Both the position numbers and the translations under genes were made by a program. From Chryseobacterium sp. (GTDB lineage: Bacteria; Bacteroidota; Bacteroidia; Flavobacteriales; Weeksellaceae): 64,000 nucleotides of DNA. The stretch lies in contig NZ_JAFAJM010000019.1 of assembly GCF_019236175.1 (NCBI RefSeq), forward strand, positions 310,001-374,000. Direction: 5' to 3'. The notes beneath the pieces were generated by a model. That model was not told the DNA's origin. It saw nothing but the letters and a program-made list of their open reading frames with translations, and ran no database searches. Positions 25,210 to 34,300 of the stretch are shown here, piece after piece (the first letter of the stretch is position 1; each line of letters opens with the position of its first letter).

Positions 25210-26124
25210 TTACATCATTAGCCATTCATTCACCAGACATGCCGCCAGTCTTGCCGTCCTATCCTGAATGTCGAAGGAAGGATTAACTTCAGCTACGTCT
25301 AGTGCAACTAATTTTTTATTTTTTAAAATATGCCTGTAAAAATGCATAAAAGTTGCGTCTGCAAAGATACCATTATAAGCCGAAGCTGAAACCCCCGGAG
25401 CAATAGAAGCATTAAATACATCCATACAAATGGTGAGATAGGCATAATCTACCTGATCAAGCAGGTCATCAATACGTTGATAGATAGCGGGAAGATTTTC
25501 AAAAAACAATTCATCGGCAAGGATATATTTCATTCCGTACTGATGGGCTGTATCAAATAATTTTAATGTATTGGAGTTTCTCTGAATACCGATATGCAAA
25601 GACTTGATAGGGCCTTCCTGGGCAATTTGCCAAAACCCTGTCCCTGAACTTGGACCAATCCCTTTTTCAGGCTGTCTGTTATCAAAATGAGCATCAATAT
25701 TGATAATTCCTATTTTTTGCTCCGGAAAGGCTGTTTTAATGCCTAAATAGTGAGCATAGGTTACTTCATGCCCTCCACCCAGAACAAGAGACTTTCCACC
25801 TTTTAAAAGGACTTTTGAAACATTCTTGGCAAGGTTATTTTGAGTATTTTCAAGATTACCGTTTTCACAAGTAACATTTCCAAAGTCTTTCATTGAAAAG
25901 TCAGGGAAAATAACGGGAAAATTAGACATATTTTTCCTGATTACATCTGGAGCATCTTTAGCTCCCAGACGACCTTTATTCCTTCTGACTCCTTCGTCCA
26001 CAGCAAAGCCATGCAAAACGAAATCTTCTGCAGAAATATTGTCGTAATTACGTTCTTCTTTTACTCTTTGAAATATTCTGTGATGAAGAAGCTCTTCTCC
26101 ATCTAATCTGCCTTGCCAAATCAT
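25210..26124 (-). CDS. hutG: Formimidoylglutamase / arginase-family hydrolase
   Basis: A 304-residue ureohydrolase. The manganese-binding motifs are GGGHEVTYAHY (near 120), NIDAHFDNR (near 148) and CMDVFNASIAPGVSA (near 235), so all ligands appear present. In this context, with hutI (imidazolonepropionase) on the same strand 400 bp upstream, formimidoylglutamase of histidine degradation is the best call. Arginase or agmatinase remain possible. It starts 8 bp after a small membrane-protein gene. Confidence 0.85.
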   Translation of the reverse strand: MIWQGRLDGEELLHHRIFQRVKEERNYDNISAEDFVLHGFAVDEGVRRNKGRLGAKDAPDVIRKNMSNFPVIFPDFSMKDFGNVTCENGNLENTQNNLAKNVSKVLLKGGKSLVLGGGHEVTYAHYLGIKTAFPEQKIGIINIDAHFDNRQPEKGIGPSSGTGFWQIAQEGPIKSLHIGIQRNSNTLKLFDTAHQYGMKYILADELFFENLPAIYQRIDDLLDQVDYAYLTICMDVFNASIAPGVSASAYNGIFADATFMHFYRHILKNKKLVALDVAEVNPSFDIQDRTARLAACLVNEWLMM

Positions 26125-26132
26125 AATCTAAA

Positions 26133-26420
26133 TTATTCTCTAAACCTGCCTCTAATGGTAGGTATAAATGTTCTAAAAAATAAAATTATAAATACTAATA
26201 AAGCTCCACTTAATTTGAATTGTAGACTTCTGTTTTCTGCATTTAGAAAAAGAATCACTCCGCCTAATGCAGTAATAACAATTAAATAAAAAACAGAATA
26301 AAGGTAACCTCCTCTATTTTCATACTTAAATTCACCACCGTTTGCCGCAAACATTTCATCCAGCATACGATTCGCTGTAGCCGCATCAACTTTTCTAATA
26401 TCTGAAGTCAGATTCTTCAT
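26133..26420 (-). CDS. Small two-helix membrane protein, hypothetical
   Basis: I do not recognise this 95-residue protein. It has a soluble, Asp- and Ala-containing start (MKNLTSDIRKVDAATANRML), then two membrane helices (about residues 42-60 and 68-87) and a basic end RGRFRE. It lies inside the histidine-degradation gene group. Its ATG overlaps by four bases (ATGA) the stop of a broken 38-codon frame upstream, hinting that the two were once a translationally coupled pair. Confidence 0.7.
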   Translation of the reverse strand: MKNLTSDIRKVDAATANRMLDEMFAANGGEFKYENRGGYLYSVFYLIVITALGGVILFLNAENRSLQFKLSGALLVFIILFFRTFIPTIRGRFRE

Positions 26421-26533
26421 AATAAAGTCTTTTTAGTACCGGATTTTACAGCATTCAATGCGTACTCAACATTTTTCTCAGGAACACCAAGCGAGACCTA
26501 TTTTTCCCTGGTCTCTTCCAATTTAATTTTCAT
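26417..26533 (-). pseudogene. Broken small reading frame (38 codons with one internal TAG)
   Basis: From the ATG at 26533 the frame reads MKIKLEETREK, then TAG, then VSLGVPEKNVEYALNAVK, and ends in a TGA that overlaps the next ATG. A single change from TTG (Leu) or a similar codon to TAG would explain the interruption. The start is 11 bp after hutI, and the end is coupled to the next gene, as for a real operon member. I do not recognise the family. It could be a recent pseudogene, a sequencing error, or chance. Confidence 0.5.
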
Positions 26534-26544
26534 GGTTGTGTTTA

Positions 26545-27768
26545 TTATTTTTTATTTCCGTCAATATAAACATGTTCTGCATTTAAGCTTCCCTGATTAT
26601 AGAGTACGTTTTGGAAATTATTCGTTTTAAAAGTGACAAAATCTGCTTTTTTCCCTGCTTCCAGCTGTCCTCTATCTTCAAGATTAAGGGCATAAGCTGC
26701 ACGGAAAGTCATTCCTGCTAAAACTTCAGCTGTCGTCAGCTTTTGGAAAGTTGCCAAAATAGAAGCTTGTGTAATTAAATTCCCCATAGGCGCAGACCCG
26801 GGATTCCAGTCACTTGCAATGGCTACAATAGCTCCTGCATCTAATAATTTTCTCGCCGGAGTAAATTTCTCTCCCAGTCCTAAACTTGCACCCGGAAGAG
26901 CTGTTGCCACGGTATCAGACTGAGCTAAAAACTCAATATCTTCATCTATAGTAGCTTCTAAATGGTCCGCAGATTTCGCTCCTACTTCTACGGCTATTCT
27001 TGAACTTCCAGGAGTAAACTGATCGGCGTGTACCGTAATTTCAAAACCTAAATCTTTAGTTTTAAGTAAAAAATCTTTACTTTCTTCCGGCTGAAAAGCT
27101 GATTTTTCAATAAAAATATCTACACGTTTCGCTAAATCTTCTTCTTGTACTTTTGGTAAAATCTCAGTAAGAATATAGTTCAGATATTCAGAATTACTTC
27201 CGTCAAAATCCCTCGGCTTCAAATGAGCTGAAAGACAAGTAGGTACAAGGGTAGCTTTTGTAGATTTCTGTGCTTTCTTGATGATACGAAGCATTTTAAG
27301 CTCGTTTTCCACATCCAGCCCATAACCGCTTTTCACTTCAATTGTAGTAATTCCCAGATCCACCAGAAACTGAATTCTTTCCCGTAAGGTTATCAGCAAT
27401 TCGTCTTCTGAAGCATTTCTGGTATGTTGTACAGAGCTCCAGATTCCGCCTCCACTTTCTGCGATTTCCAGGTAGGTTTTTCCTGCATTACGCATCGCAA
27501 AATCATTGGCACGGTTTCCTCCGAAACAGATATGAGTGTGAGAATCTACGAAAGCAGGAAGAACAATCTGCTCACCTTCTATGTTCTCGATTTCTATTGT
27601 TGGGTTTTCTGATTTTAATGTTTCAAAATTTCCGATTTTCTGAATAGTGTTATGATCTACAACAATTCCTCCATCAACAATAATTTCCAATTGTTCATCG
27701 GAAATTTTACCTCTTAGTGGTAAATTAGCAAGTGTTACCACCTGTTTAAATGGTCCTATTAATTTCAT
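26545..27768 (-). CDS. hutI: Imidazolonepropionase
   Basis: This enzyme hydrolyses imidazolone-5-propionate in histidine degradation. The 407-residue amidohydrolase has the metal-binding FVDSHTHICFGGNRA (near residue 75), the EVKSGYGLD segment (near 140), HADQFTPGSS (near 255) and SDWNPGSAP (near 325), all diagnostic of HutI. The ATG at 27768 (MKLIGPFKQ) is chosen; a frame extension of 19 codons upstream lacks family resemblance. hutG lies downstream; hutH and hutU are not in the window. Confidence 0.93.
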   Translation of the reverse strand: MKLIGPFKQVVTLANLPLRGKISDEQLEIIVDGGIVVDHNTIQKIGNFETLKSENPTIEIENIEGEQIVLPAFVDSHTHICFGGNRANDFAMRNAGKTYLEIAESGGGIWSSVQHTRNASEDELLITLRERIQFLVDLGITTIEVKSGYGLDVENELKMLRIIKKAQKSTKATLVPTCLSAHLKPRDFDGSNSEYLNYILTEILPKVQEEDLAKRVDIFIEKSAFQPEESKDFLLKTKDLGFEITVHADQFTPGSSRIAVEVGAKSADHLEATIDEDIEFLAQSDTVATALPGASLGLGEKFTPARKLLDAGAIVAIASDWNPGSAPMGNLITQASILATFQKLTTAEVLAGMTFRAAYALNLEDRGQLEAGKKADFVTFKTNNFQNVLYNQGSLNAEHVYIDGNKK

Positions 27769-28001
27769 TAGTTTAAAGTTAATGCTAAAGTTTAGAAGAC
27801 AGACAATAATTTTATCAATCGGCACCTATCTGCTAAACAATCAAGATTTCATTAATTTTTATTCATAATTTTTCCTCTCAAAAATACTTAAAATATCCCA
27901 ATTATTGAATCTTGGACCGCTTCAATTTTATCATGAACATAAACCTTCATCCTAATCTTCACCTTTTCTCAATCATCCCTTCAACCTTAGTCTAAATTTG
28001 T

Positions 28002-28009
28002 TATCTTTG
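28002..28009 (+). promoter_or_regulatory. ruvB promoter -7 box (TATCTTTG)
   Basis: An exact TAnnTTTG match 19 bp upstream of the ruvB ATG. A second near-identical box, TAAATTTG, sits at 27993-28000. Confidence 0.5.
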
Positions 28010-28028
28010 AAGTAAATGAAATGAATTA

Positions 28029-29051
28029 ATGCCAGATTTTTTACATCCAGATAAGGAAAACTACTCACGCGAGGAGCTAATGCAGGAAGAACAGATGCGT
28101 CCCCAGAGCTTTAAAGATTTTGCAGGGCAGAGAAAAACGCTGGAAAACCTTGAAGTTTTTGTTACCGCAGCCAAAAGACGAGGCGGTGCACTGGATCATG
28201 TTCTATTACATGGCCCTCCGGGTCTTGGGAAAACAACCTTAGCCAATATTATTGCCAACGAATTAGGAGTAAACTGTAAAATCACCTCCGGTCCTGTATT
28301 GGACAAACCGGGAAGTCTAGCAGGTCTTTTAACCAATCTGGAAGAAAATGATGTGCTTTTCATTGATGAGATTCACCGTTTATCTCCTGTAGTGGAAGAA
28401 TATCTGTATTCAGCGATGGAAGATTATAAAATCGACATTATGCTGGAAACAGGCCCTAATGCAAGAAGCGTTCAGATTGGGCTGAATCCTTTTACACTGG
28501 TAGGAGCTACTACCAGAAGCGGCATGCTTACCAAACCTATGCTTGCCCGATTCGGTATTCAAAGCAGACTGGAGTACTACTCTGTTGAACTTCTTTCCAT
28601 GATTATTCAAAGGAGTGCAAGGGTTTTAGGGATAAAGATTTATGAGGATGCTTCCATTGAAATTGCGAGAAGAAGCCGCGGAACACCGAGAATTGCCAAT
28701 GCATTACTGAGAAGGGTTCGTGACTTTGCTGAAATCAAAGGTAACGGAGAAATAGAGATCAATATTACCAAATATGCATTGAATTCTTTAAATGTAGATG
28801 AGTTTGGTCTTGATGAAATGGATAACAAAATCATGCGGGTTATGATTGAAAATTTTAAAGGGAAACCTGTCGGAATTTCTGCATTAGCAACTTCCATCGG
28901 AGAAAATCCGGAAACTTTGGAAGAGGTCTATGAACCGTTTCTTATTCAGGAAGGATTTATTATCAGAACTCCCAGAGGAAGAGAAGTTACCGACAAAGCC
29001 TATCAGCATTTACATATTTCAAGACCGAAAAATCCGGGTGAGTTATTCTGA
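28029..29051 (+). CDS. ruvB: Holliday junction branch migration helicase RuvB
   Basis: RuvB is the hexameric AAA+ motor that, with RuvA, moves Holliday junctions during recombination. The 340-residue protein has the start RPQSFKDFAGQ, Walker A GPPGLGKTTLA (residues 61-71), Walker B VLFIDEIHRL, sensor 1 GATTRSGML, the arginine-finger segment ARFGIQSRLEYYS, and the winged-helix end with GFIIRTPRGR. The length is standard. It is likely cotranscribed with the next three genes. Confidence 0.97.
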   Translation: MPDFLHPDKENYSREELMQEEQMRPQSFKDFAGQRKTLENLEVFVTAAKRRGGALDHVLLHGPPGLGKTTLANIIANELGVNCKITSGPVLDKPGSLAGLLTNLEENDVLFIDEIHRLSPVVEEYLYSAMEDYKIDIMLETGPNARSVQIGLNPFTLVGATTRSGMLTKPMLARFGIQSRLEYYSVELLSMIIQRSARVLGIKIYEDASIEIARRSRGTPRIANALLRRVRDFAEIKGNGEIEINITKYALNSLNVDEFGLDEMDNKIMRVMIENFKGKPVGISALATSIGENPETLEEVYEPFLIQEGFIIRTPRGREVTDKAYQHLHISRPKNPGELF

Positions 29052-29090
29052 TTCAGGATATAAGGTTTACCATATAAAGAAAGATCAATA

Positions 29091-29705
29091 ATGTTTGTAC
29101 CTAAATTATACAAAAGCGAGGATCTGGATCTGATGAGGGCTATTATCAGAGAGAATTCCTTTGCTTTACTGATTTCTTCCGGTGATAAGATCCGGGCGAC
29201 CCATTCTATGATGATTCTAAAGGAAGATGATCCGGAAAACATTTATATTGAAGCTCATATTTCCAGAGCCAATCCGCAGGCAAAAACCTTAGAAAACGGG
29301 GATGAAGTTCTTTGCGATTTTTTGGGTGCCCATACTTATATTTCCAGCAGTTGGTATGATCATGTCAATGTATCAACCTGGAATTATGAAGCAGTACAGA
29401 TCTATGGAAAAGTAGAAGTGATGCATCAGGATGAACTTTATAGTCACCTGGAAAAATTAACTTCCAAATACGAAAAGTTCCAGCAGTGCCCGATGATGGT
29501 GAAAGATATGGGAAGAGAATTTGTAGAAAAAGAGATGAAGGGAGCTTTCGGAATCAAAATAATTCCTACAGAAATATTTATCAAACATAAGCTTTCGCAA
29601 AACAGAAAAGAAACGGATTTTCAGAATATCATTTCCCATCTTGAAACATCATCAGATGAAAATGCCCGGAAAATTGCTGAAAAAATGAAATTAATAAAAA
29701 AATAA
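29091..29705 (+). CDS. PaiB-like FMN-binding protein
   Basis: This 204-residue protein has the split-barrel FMN-binding fold of the PaiB/negative transcriptional regulator family. It has MFVPKLYKSEDLDLMRAII at the start, the ATHSMMIL strand, EAHISRANPQ near residue 62, and HTYISSSWYDHVNVSTWNY near residues 83-101. Named family members in Bacillus affect protease and sporulation genes; DNA binding is not obvious in the sequence, so a flavin-dependent enzyme or sensor role is equally possible. It lies between ruvB and an MBL hydrolase. Confidence 0.85.
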   Translation: MFVPKLYKSEDLDLMRAIIRENSFALLISSGDKIRATHSMMILKEDDPENIYIEAHISRANPQAKTLENGDEVLCDFLGAHTYISSSWYDHVNVSTWNYEAVQIYGKVEVMHQDELYSHLEKLTSKYEKFQQCPMMVKDMGREFVEKEMKGAFGIKIIPTEIFIKHKLSQNRKETDFQNIISHLETSSDENARKIAEKMKLIKK

Positions 29706-29718
29706 TCAAAATATACAT

Positions 29719-30585
29719 ATGAAGCTATATCCAATACAATGTGGAAAATTTAAACTGGACGGCGGTGCCATGTTCGGAGTCGTCCCAAAGAGTCTGTGGG
29801 AAAAAACAAATCCGGCAGACGAAAAAAACCTGATTGAACTCGGAACCCGCTCCCTTCTTATTGAGGATGGCAAAAAATTAATCCTTGTAGACTGTGGTCT
29901 GGGTAATAAACAAGATGATAAATTCTTCGGACACTACGCTCTTTGGGGAGATGACAGTCTGGATAAAAATTTAAAGAAATACGGTTTCGTAAGAGAAGAT
30001 ATTACCGATGTATTCCTTACGCACCTTCATTTTGACCACTGTGGCGGGGCTATTGAATGGAATGACGATAAAACGGGATACAGACCTGCTTTTAAAAATG
30101 CACATTTCTGGACTAATGAAAACCACTGGCAGTGGGCTACAGAGCCTAATGCAAGAGAAAAAGCCAGTTTTCTGAAGGAAAATATCATCCCGATGCAGGA
30201 AAGTGGTCAGCTGAATTTTCTGCCCCTTCCTACCACAGGAAATTATGGCTTTGCTCCGGATCTTAAAATGGATGTTATCTTTGTAGACGGACATACGGAA
30301 AAACAAATGTTACCGGTCATTCAGTATCAGGAAAAAACAGTAGTCTTCGCTGCGGATCTTATTCCTACAGCAGGGCATATTAATCAGGTCTACGTAATGG
30401 GATATGATACAAGACCTCTCCTAACATTAGAAGAAAAAGGTAAATTCCTAAAACAATGTGTAGATAATGAATACCTGTTATTCTTTGAACATGATGCTCA
30501 TAACGAACTGGCAAGTCTTAAGATGACCGAAAAAGGAGTAAGACTTGATGAAACGTTTAGTTTTAATGATGTTTTCGGATATTAA
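29719..30585 (+). CDS. MBL-fold metallo-hydrolase
   Basis: A 288-residue metallo-beta-lactamase-fold enzyme. The zinc motif is LTHLHFDHCGG (near residue 96), with further metal ligands in FVDGHTEKQM (near 193) and FAADLIPTAGH (near 214) and the last His in FFEHDAH (near 255). The substrate is unknown; AttM/AhlS-like lactonases share this pattern, but so do many other hydrolases. It is 13 bp after the PaiB-like gene and 9 bp before coaE, so the four genes probably form one operon. Confidence 0.88.
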   Translation: MKLYPIQCGKFKLDGGAMFGVVPKSLWEKTNPADEKNLIELGTRSLLIEDGKKLILVDCGLGNKQDDKFFGHYALWGDDSLDKNLKKYGFVREDITDVFLTHLHFDHCGGAIEWNDDKTGYRPAFKNAHFWTNENHWQWATEPNAREKASFLKENIIPMQESGQLNFLPLPTTGNYGFAPDLKMDVIFVDGHTEKQMLPVIQYQEKTVVFAADLIPTAGHINQVYVMGYDTRPLLTLEEKGKFLKQCVDNEYLLFFEHDAHNELASLKMTEKGVRLDETFSFNDVFGY

Positions 30586-30594
30586 TTTTTAATC

Positions 30595-31218
30595 ATGGAA
30601 GAATTACATTCAGAAACACAATCTATTGAACCGGAACCCAAGATTATCGGGTTAACCGGAGGAATAGGCTCAGGGAAAACCACAGTGGCCCGCTTTATTG
30701 AAGAATTTGGATTTCCAGTTTATTATTCTGATGACAGAGCCAAGACCATTGTTAATGATCATGATGGTGTAAAGGTCAGAATTAAAGAACTTTTAGGAGA
30801 TGAGTCTTATGATCAAAACGGATTATATGACCGAAAATTTGTCGCAGATAAAGTTTTCAGCAATAAGGAACTGCTTCAAAAACTTAATGAAATCATTCAC
30901 CCTGCTGTACGCCTTGATTTTGAAAGCTGGGTCAAAAAGCAAACCAAATATCTGATCTTTAAAGAAACAGCATTATTATTTGAGCTAAAACTCAACAGAC
31001 AATGTTATAAATCCCTTCTGGTGACTGCTGAAGACAATATCAGAATTAAAAGGGTTATGGACAGAGATCATAAAACGTATCGTCAGGTAGAAGCTATTAT
31101 GGAAAAACAGATGTCTGAAAAAGATAAGATTAAAATAGCGGATTATATTATCTATAACAATACAAATCTGGAAGATTTAAAAGAACAGACGGAACAGGTC
31201 ATCTTTAGTATTGAATAA
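30595..31218 (+). CDS. coaE: Dephospho-CoA kinase
   Basis: CoaE performs the last step of coenzyme A synthesis. The 207-residue protein has the P-loop GLTGGIGSGKTTVARF (residues 19-34), DDRAKTIV, the NEIIHPAVR segment and the lid region RIKRVMDRDHKT with its Arg residues. It carries about 15 extra residues at the N terminus compared with typical family members. A terminator follows. Confidence 0.94.
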   Translation: MEELHSETQSIEPEPKIIGLTGGIGSGKTTVARFIEEFGFPVYYSDDRAKTIVNDHDGVKVRIKELLGDESYDQNGLYDRKFVADKVFSNKELLQKLNEIIHPAVRLDFESWVKKQTKYLIFKETALLFELKLNRQCYKSLLVTAEDNIRIKRVMDRDHKTYRQVEAIMEKQMSEKDKIKIADYIIYNNTNLEDLKEQTEQVIFSIE

Positions 31219-31220
31219 AC

Positions 31221-31256
31221 AAAACTCGTTAGGAAGATTTCCTAACGAGTTTTTTA
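31221..31256 (+). terminator. Terminator after coaE
   Basis: AACTCGTTAGGAA and TTCCTAACGAGTT form a perfect stem with a short loop, followed by TTTTT. It ends the ruvB-coaE transcript. Confidence 0.9.
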
Positions 31257-31273
31257 ATAAGCCTCCATATTGA

Positions 31274-31308
31274 TAAAAAAATAAGCCTCCGTTTCCGGAG
31301 GCTTATTC
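31274..31308 (-). terminator. Terminator after the large FN3/GEVED protein gene
   Basis: On the minus strand AATAAGCCTCC pairs with GGAGGCTTATT, followed by T residues. Copies of ATAAGCCTCC also occur at 31258-31267, outside the hairpin. Confidence 0.85.
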
Positions 31309-31324
31309 TATTGAAATTTAATTA

Positions 31325-34300
31325 TTATTCTTTAACAAATTTCTTCTGCGCTGAATTTCCATTGTCATCAATATCGATTACATAAACACCGTTAATTAAC
31401 TTGCTTACGTTGATTTGATTATTCAACAGAATACCATCTGCGATCAACTGTCCGGCTGCATTGTATATTTTATATTTCGCTTTTTTGCTTATATTTTTCA
31501 CATACAATACTGTACTTACCGGGTTAGGATAGATCAGAATATCAGTCTGGTTCAGAGGGTTGGAAACTGCCGGCTTAGTGATTCTTACTGTATAGTCTTC
31601 AACTTCACCGTTTTTAAAGTTAACACAACTTACAGGAATTCCGTCTCTTGACATAGCAACTCTCATTACTACATATTTGTAATCTGTCATGCTTACAAAT
31701 GCGTCTGCAGGAACACTGAATTTACCGGATACAGGAGTTGTGGTATTAGGAGGTGAAGTAAATACTCTCTCGTTAATATCAAATTCTCCGTTTCTGTTGA
31801 AGTCAATCCAAACTGCAATTCCTTCGTTATAGTTAGTTCCTGTCCATTTCTTTTCAATGATGATTTCATTGTCTGCAGACCCCTGGATCATTTCTATAAA
31901 CTTGGCTGGAACACCGGTATAATCCGTATAGCTGGAAGCACCAGATGCATTTTCCATCACAGGTTTTCCGTTCGGCTTCACAGTAACTTTGGCGATATGC
32001 TCTCCAGCTGCATTTTCTGATCCCATCTTACAATACATTACCGTAGGTGTTGTAAAGTAATACAGCGGTGTAAAATTACCAGGTCCGCCGCTACAGATAT
32101 TAGCCACCTGCATTTCGTATTTTGTAAGTTCTGTTAATCCTGTTAATACTACGTTATTAACTGGTGTTGGAACTTCTGTCCAGCTTGGAATACCTACTTT
32201 TCTATATCTTAGAATATAAGTTGCTCCAGGGAAAGGATCCCATTTCACTTCAGCTTTTGTTGGCAACAACTGTGTAATCGTTAATCCCGGAGGCGGAATC
32301 TCACAAATTCTTTCCGTAGTAAATACTTTTGGATTAGAATAAGGATTCGGCGTAGATTCTCCTACGCATTGGTTAGCGATCTGTACTTCATAAGTAGTAT
32401 ATGGAAGCAACGGAGTTGTAGTACCCAACACATAGGTATTGGCAGGTGGGGCAGGTAAATTAACGGTAACCCATCCTGTTGCTCCGGATCCGTATACTCT
32501 GTATCTCATAATATAAGTAGAGCTTGCAGCGAGTGGCGACCACGTCACTAAAGCTGTGGTAGGAGTAATATTACTGATGGCCACATTCGGAGGAGTAGGA
32601 TCACATCTCGTTGTAAATGTTTTTATCGGAGTCGCATTACCTATTGTATCACCACAAAGGGCAGCTACCTGAACTTCATATGTTGTGGCAGGAGTTAATC
32701 CGTTTACAACAAGCGGAACATTTCCAAGAAGTGCAGAAGCATAAACCTCAGTCCATGTCGTTGTATTTTGTACTCTGTATCTTACGACGTAACTTACGTT
32801 ATTTGTCATTCCTGTCCAGTTGATGGTAACTGAGTTATAAGTAGGGACCATAGTAGTTAAGGTTGGCGTAGCTGTACTACATGGTCTCAACTGTACTCTA
32901 TAATCTTCTACTTCTCCGTTGACTGCATTCTGACACATTACCGGAGCACTTGTACGTTTTAATACCACTCTCATGGTAGTGGTCAAAGGACCTGTATAAG
33001 CAGTTGCCGGAACAGAGAATGTACCTGTAACTGGAGTTGTTGTATTAGCAGGTGTATTAAGAATCCTTTCTGCATCGGTAAACTGCCCGTCTCTGTCAAA
33101 GTCAATCCATACTGCTACAGCATCATTATTCGTAGCACCTGTCCATCCTTTAGCTACAGAGATCTTGTTATTATTAGATCCGATATCTAAAGTAACCAAC
33201 GTCTGAGCACTTGTATAAGCAATATAATTCGTTTGTACTGAAGTATTACTCATCACCGGAACACCAGGGTTAGAAGAAGTAACTGTTACATTTGAGATGT
33301 GATCGTTAGCTCCGCTACCTGTCATCTGGCAGTAAGATAATGGTGGTGTTGTAAATGGTACTGCTGTAGAGAATGCCCCGGTACTGCCACTACATATGGT
33401 CTGTACCTGCACTTCGTACTGAGTCTGTTCAGTTAACTGAGCGGTATTAGGAATTGTATATGAATTTCCTGTAATACCGTTTACCGTCGTATATGCTCCG
33501 GCAGGATTTATCTTTCTGTATCTCAGGTTATAAGTTGCCCCTGTAGTTGCTACCCAAGAGAACGTTGCGCTTGTAGCCGTAAGATTTGAAACGGTAATAT
33601 TCGTTGGAGGAGCAGTGGTACATGGCTGCTGATCAATAAATCTCACAGAATAATCTTCTACTTCCCCGTAATCAAATTGTCCAAAACTACCACAAGGTTC
33701 AGGAACAGCATATTGCTTCATCGCTACACGCATACGTGTTGGCTGAGCTCCCGTATACACAGGCTGTCCTACTAAAGTAAAGGTATTCGTTACAGGAGTC
33801 GTTGTATTACTTGCTGTATCTAATACTTTTTCACTTGGTTCAAAGATTCCGTTTCTATTGTAATCGATCCACGCAACCACTCCATAAGAAGAAGTAGAAC
33901 CTGGCCAGTATTTATTAACAGATATTTTATTTCCTGCAGAACCTCTTACCAAGATAATTGATCTTGTAGGATCTGTAGTATAATCTTTATATACATCATA
34001 TCCGGAATCACTTACCATAAGCGGTGCGTTGGTAGGTGTTACCACGACCTTATTGATATAACCATCCGAAGTGGTATTCACAGGACTCGGGTCACAATAA
34101 CCAAGAGCGAGTGTTGTAAAGTTTGTGCTTGCAGAGAATGCTCCCTGGGTACCGCTACATACTGTTGCTACCTGAACTTCGTACTGAGTTGCATCAGTCA
34201 GGTTACTAAGCGTTACATTACTAGCCAGCACAGCTGTTACAGGCAATGTAGTCCAGGTCGGGTCAGTAAGTTTTTTATATCTTACCACATAAGAAGCTCC

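Noticed and set aside
29091..29705. PaiB-like protein as a confirmed DNA-binding regulator
   Set aside because: The fold is a flavin-binding split barrel, and no helix-turn-helix is seen; the regulatory name is historical.
31257..31300. Two copies of ATAAGCCTCC as an attachment site
   Set aside because: One copy is the arm of a terminator and the other may be chance; no mobile gene is nearby.
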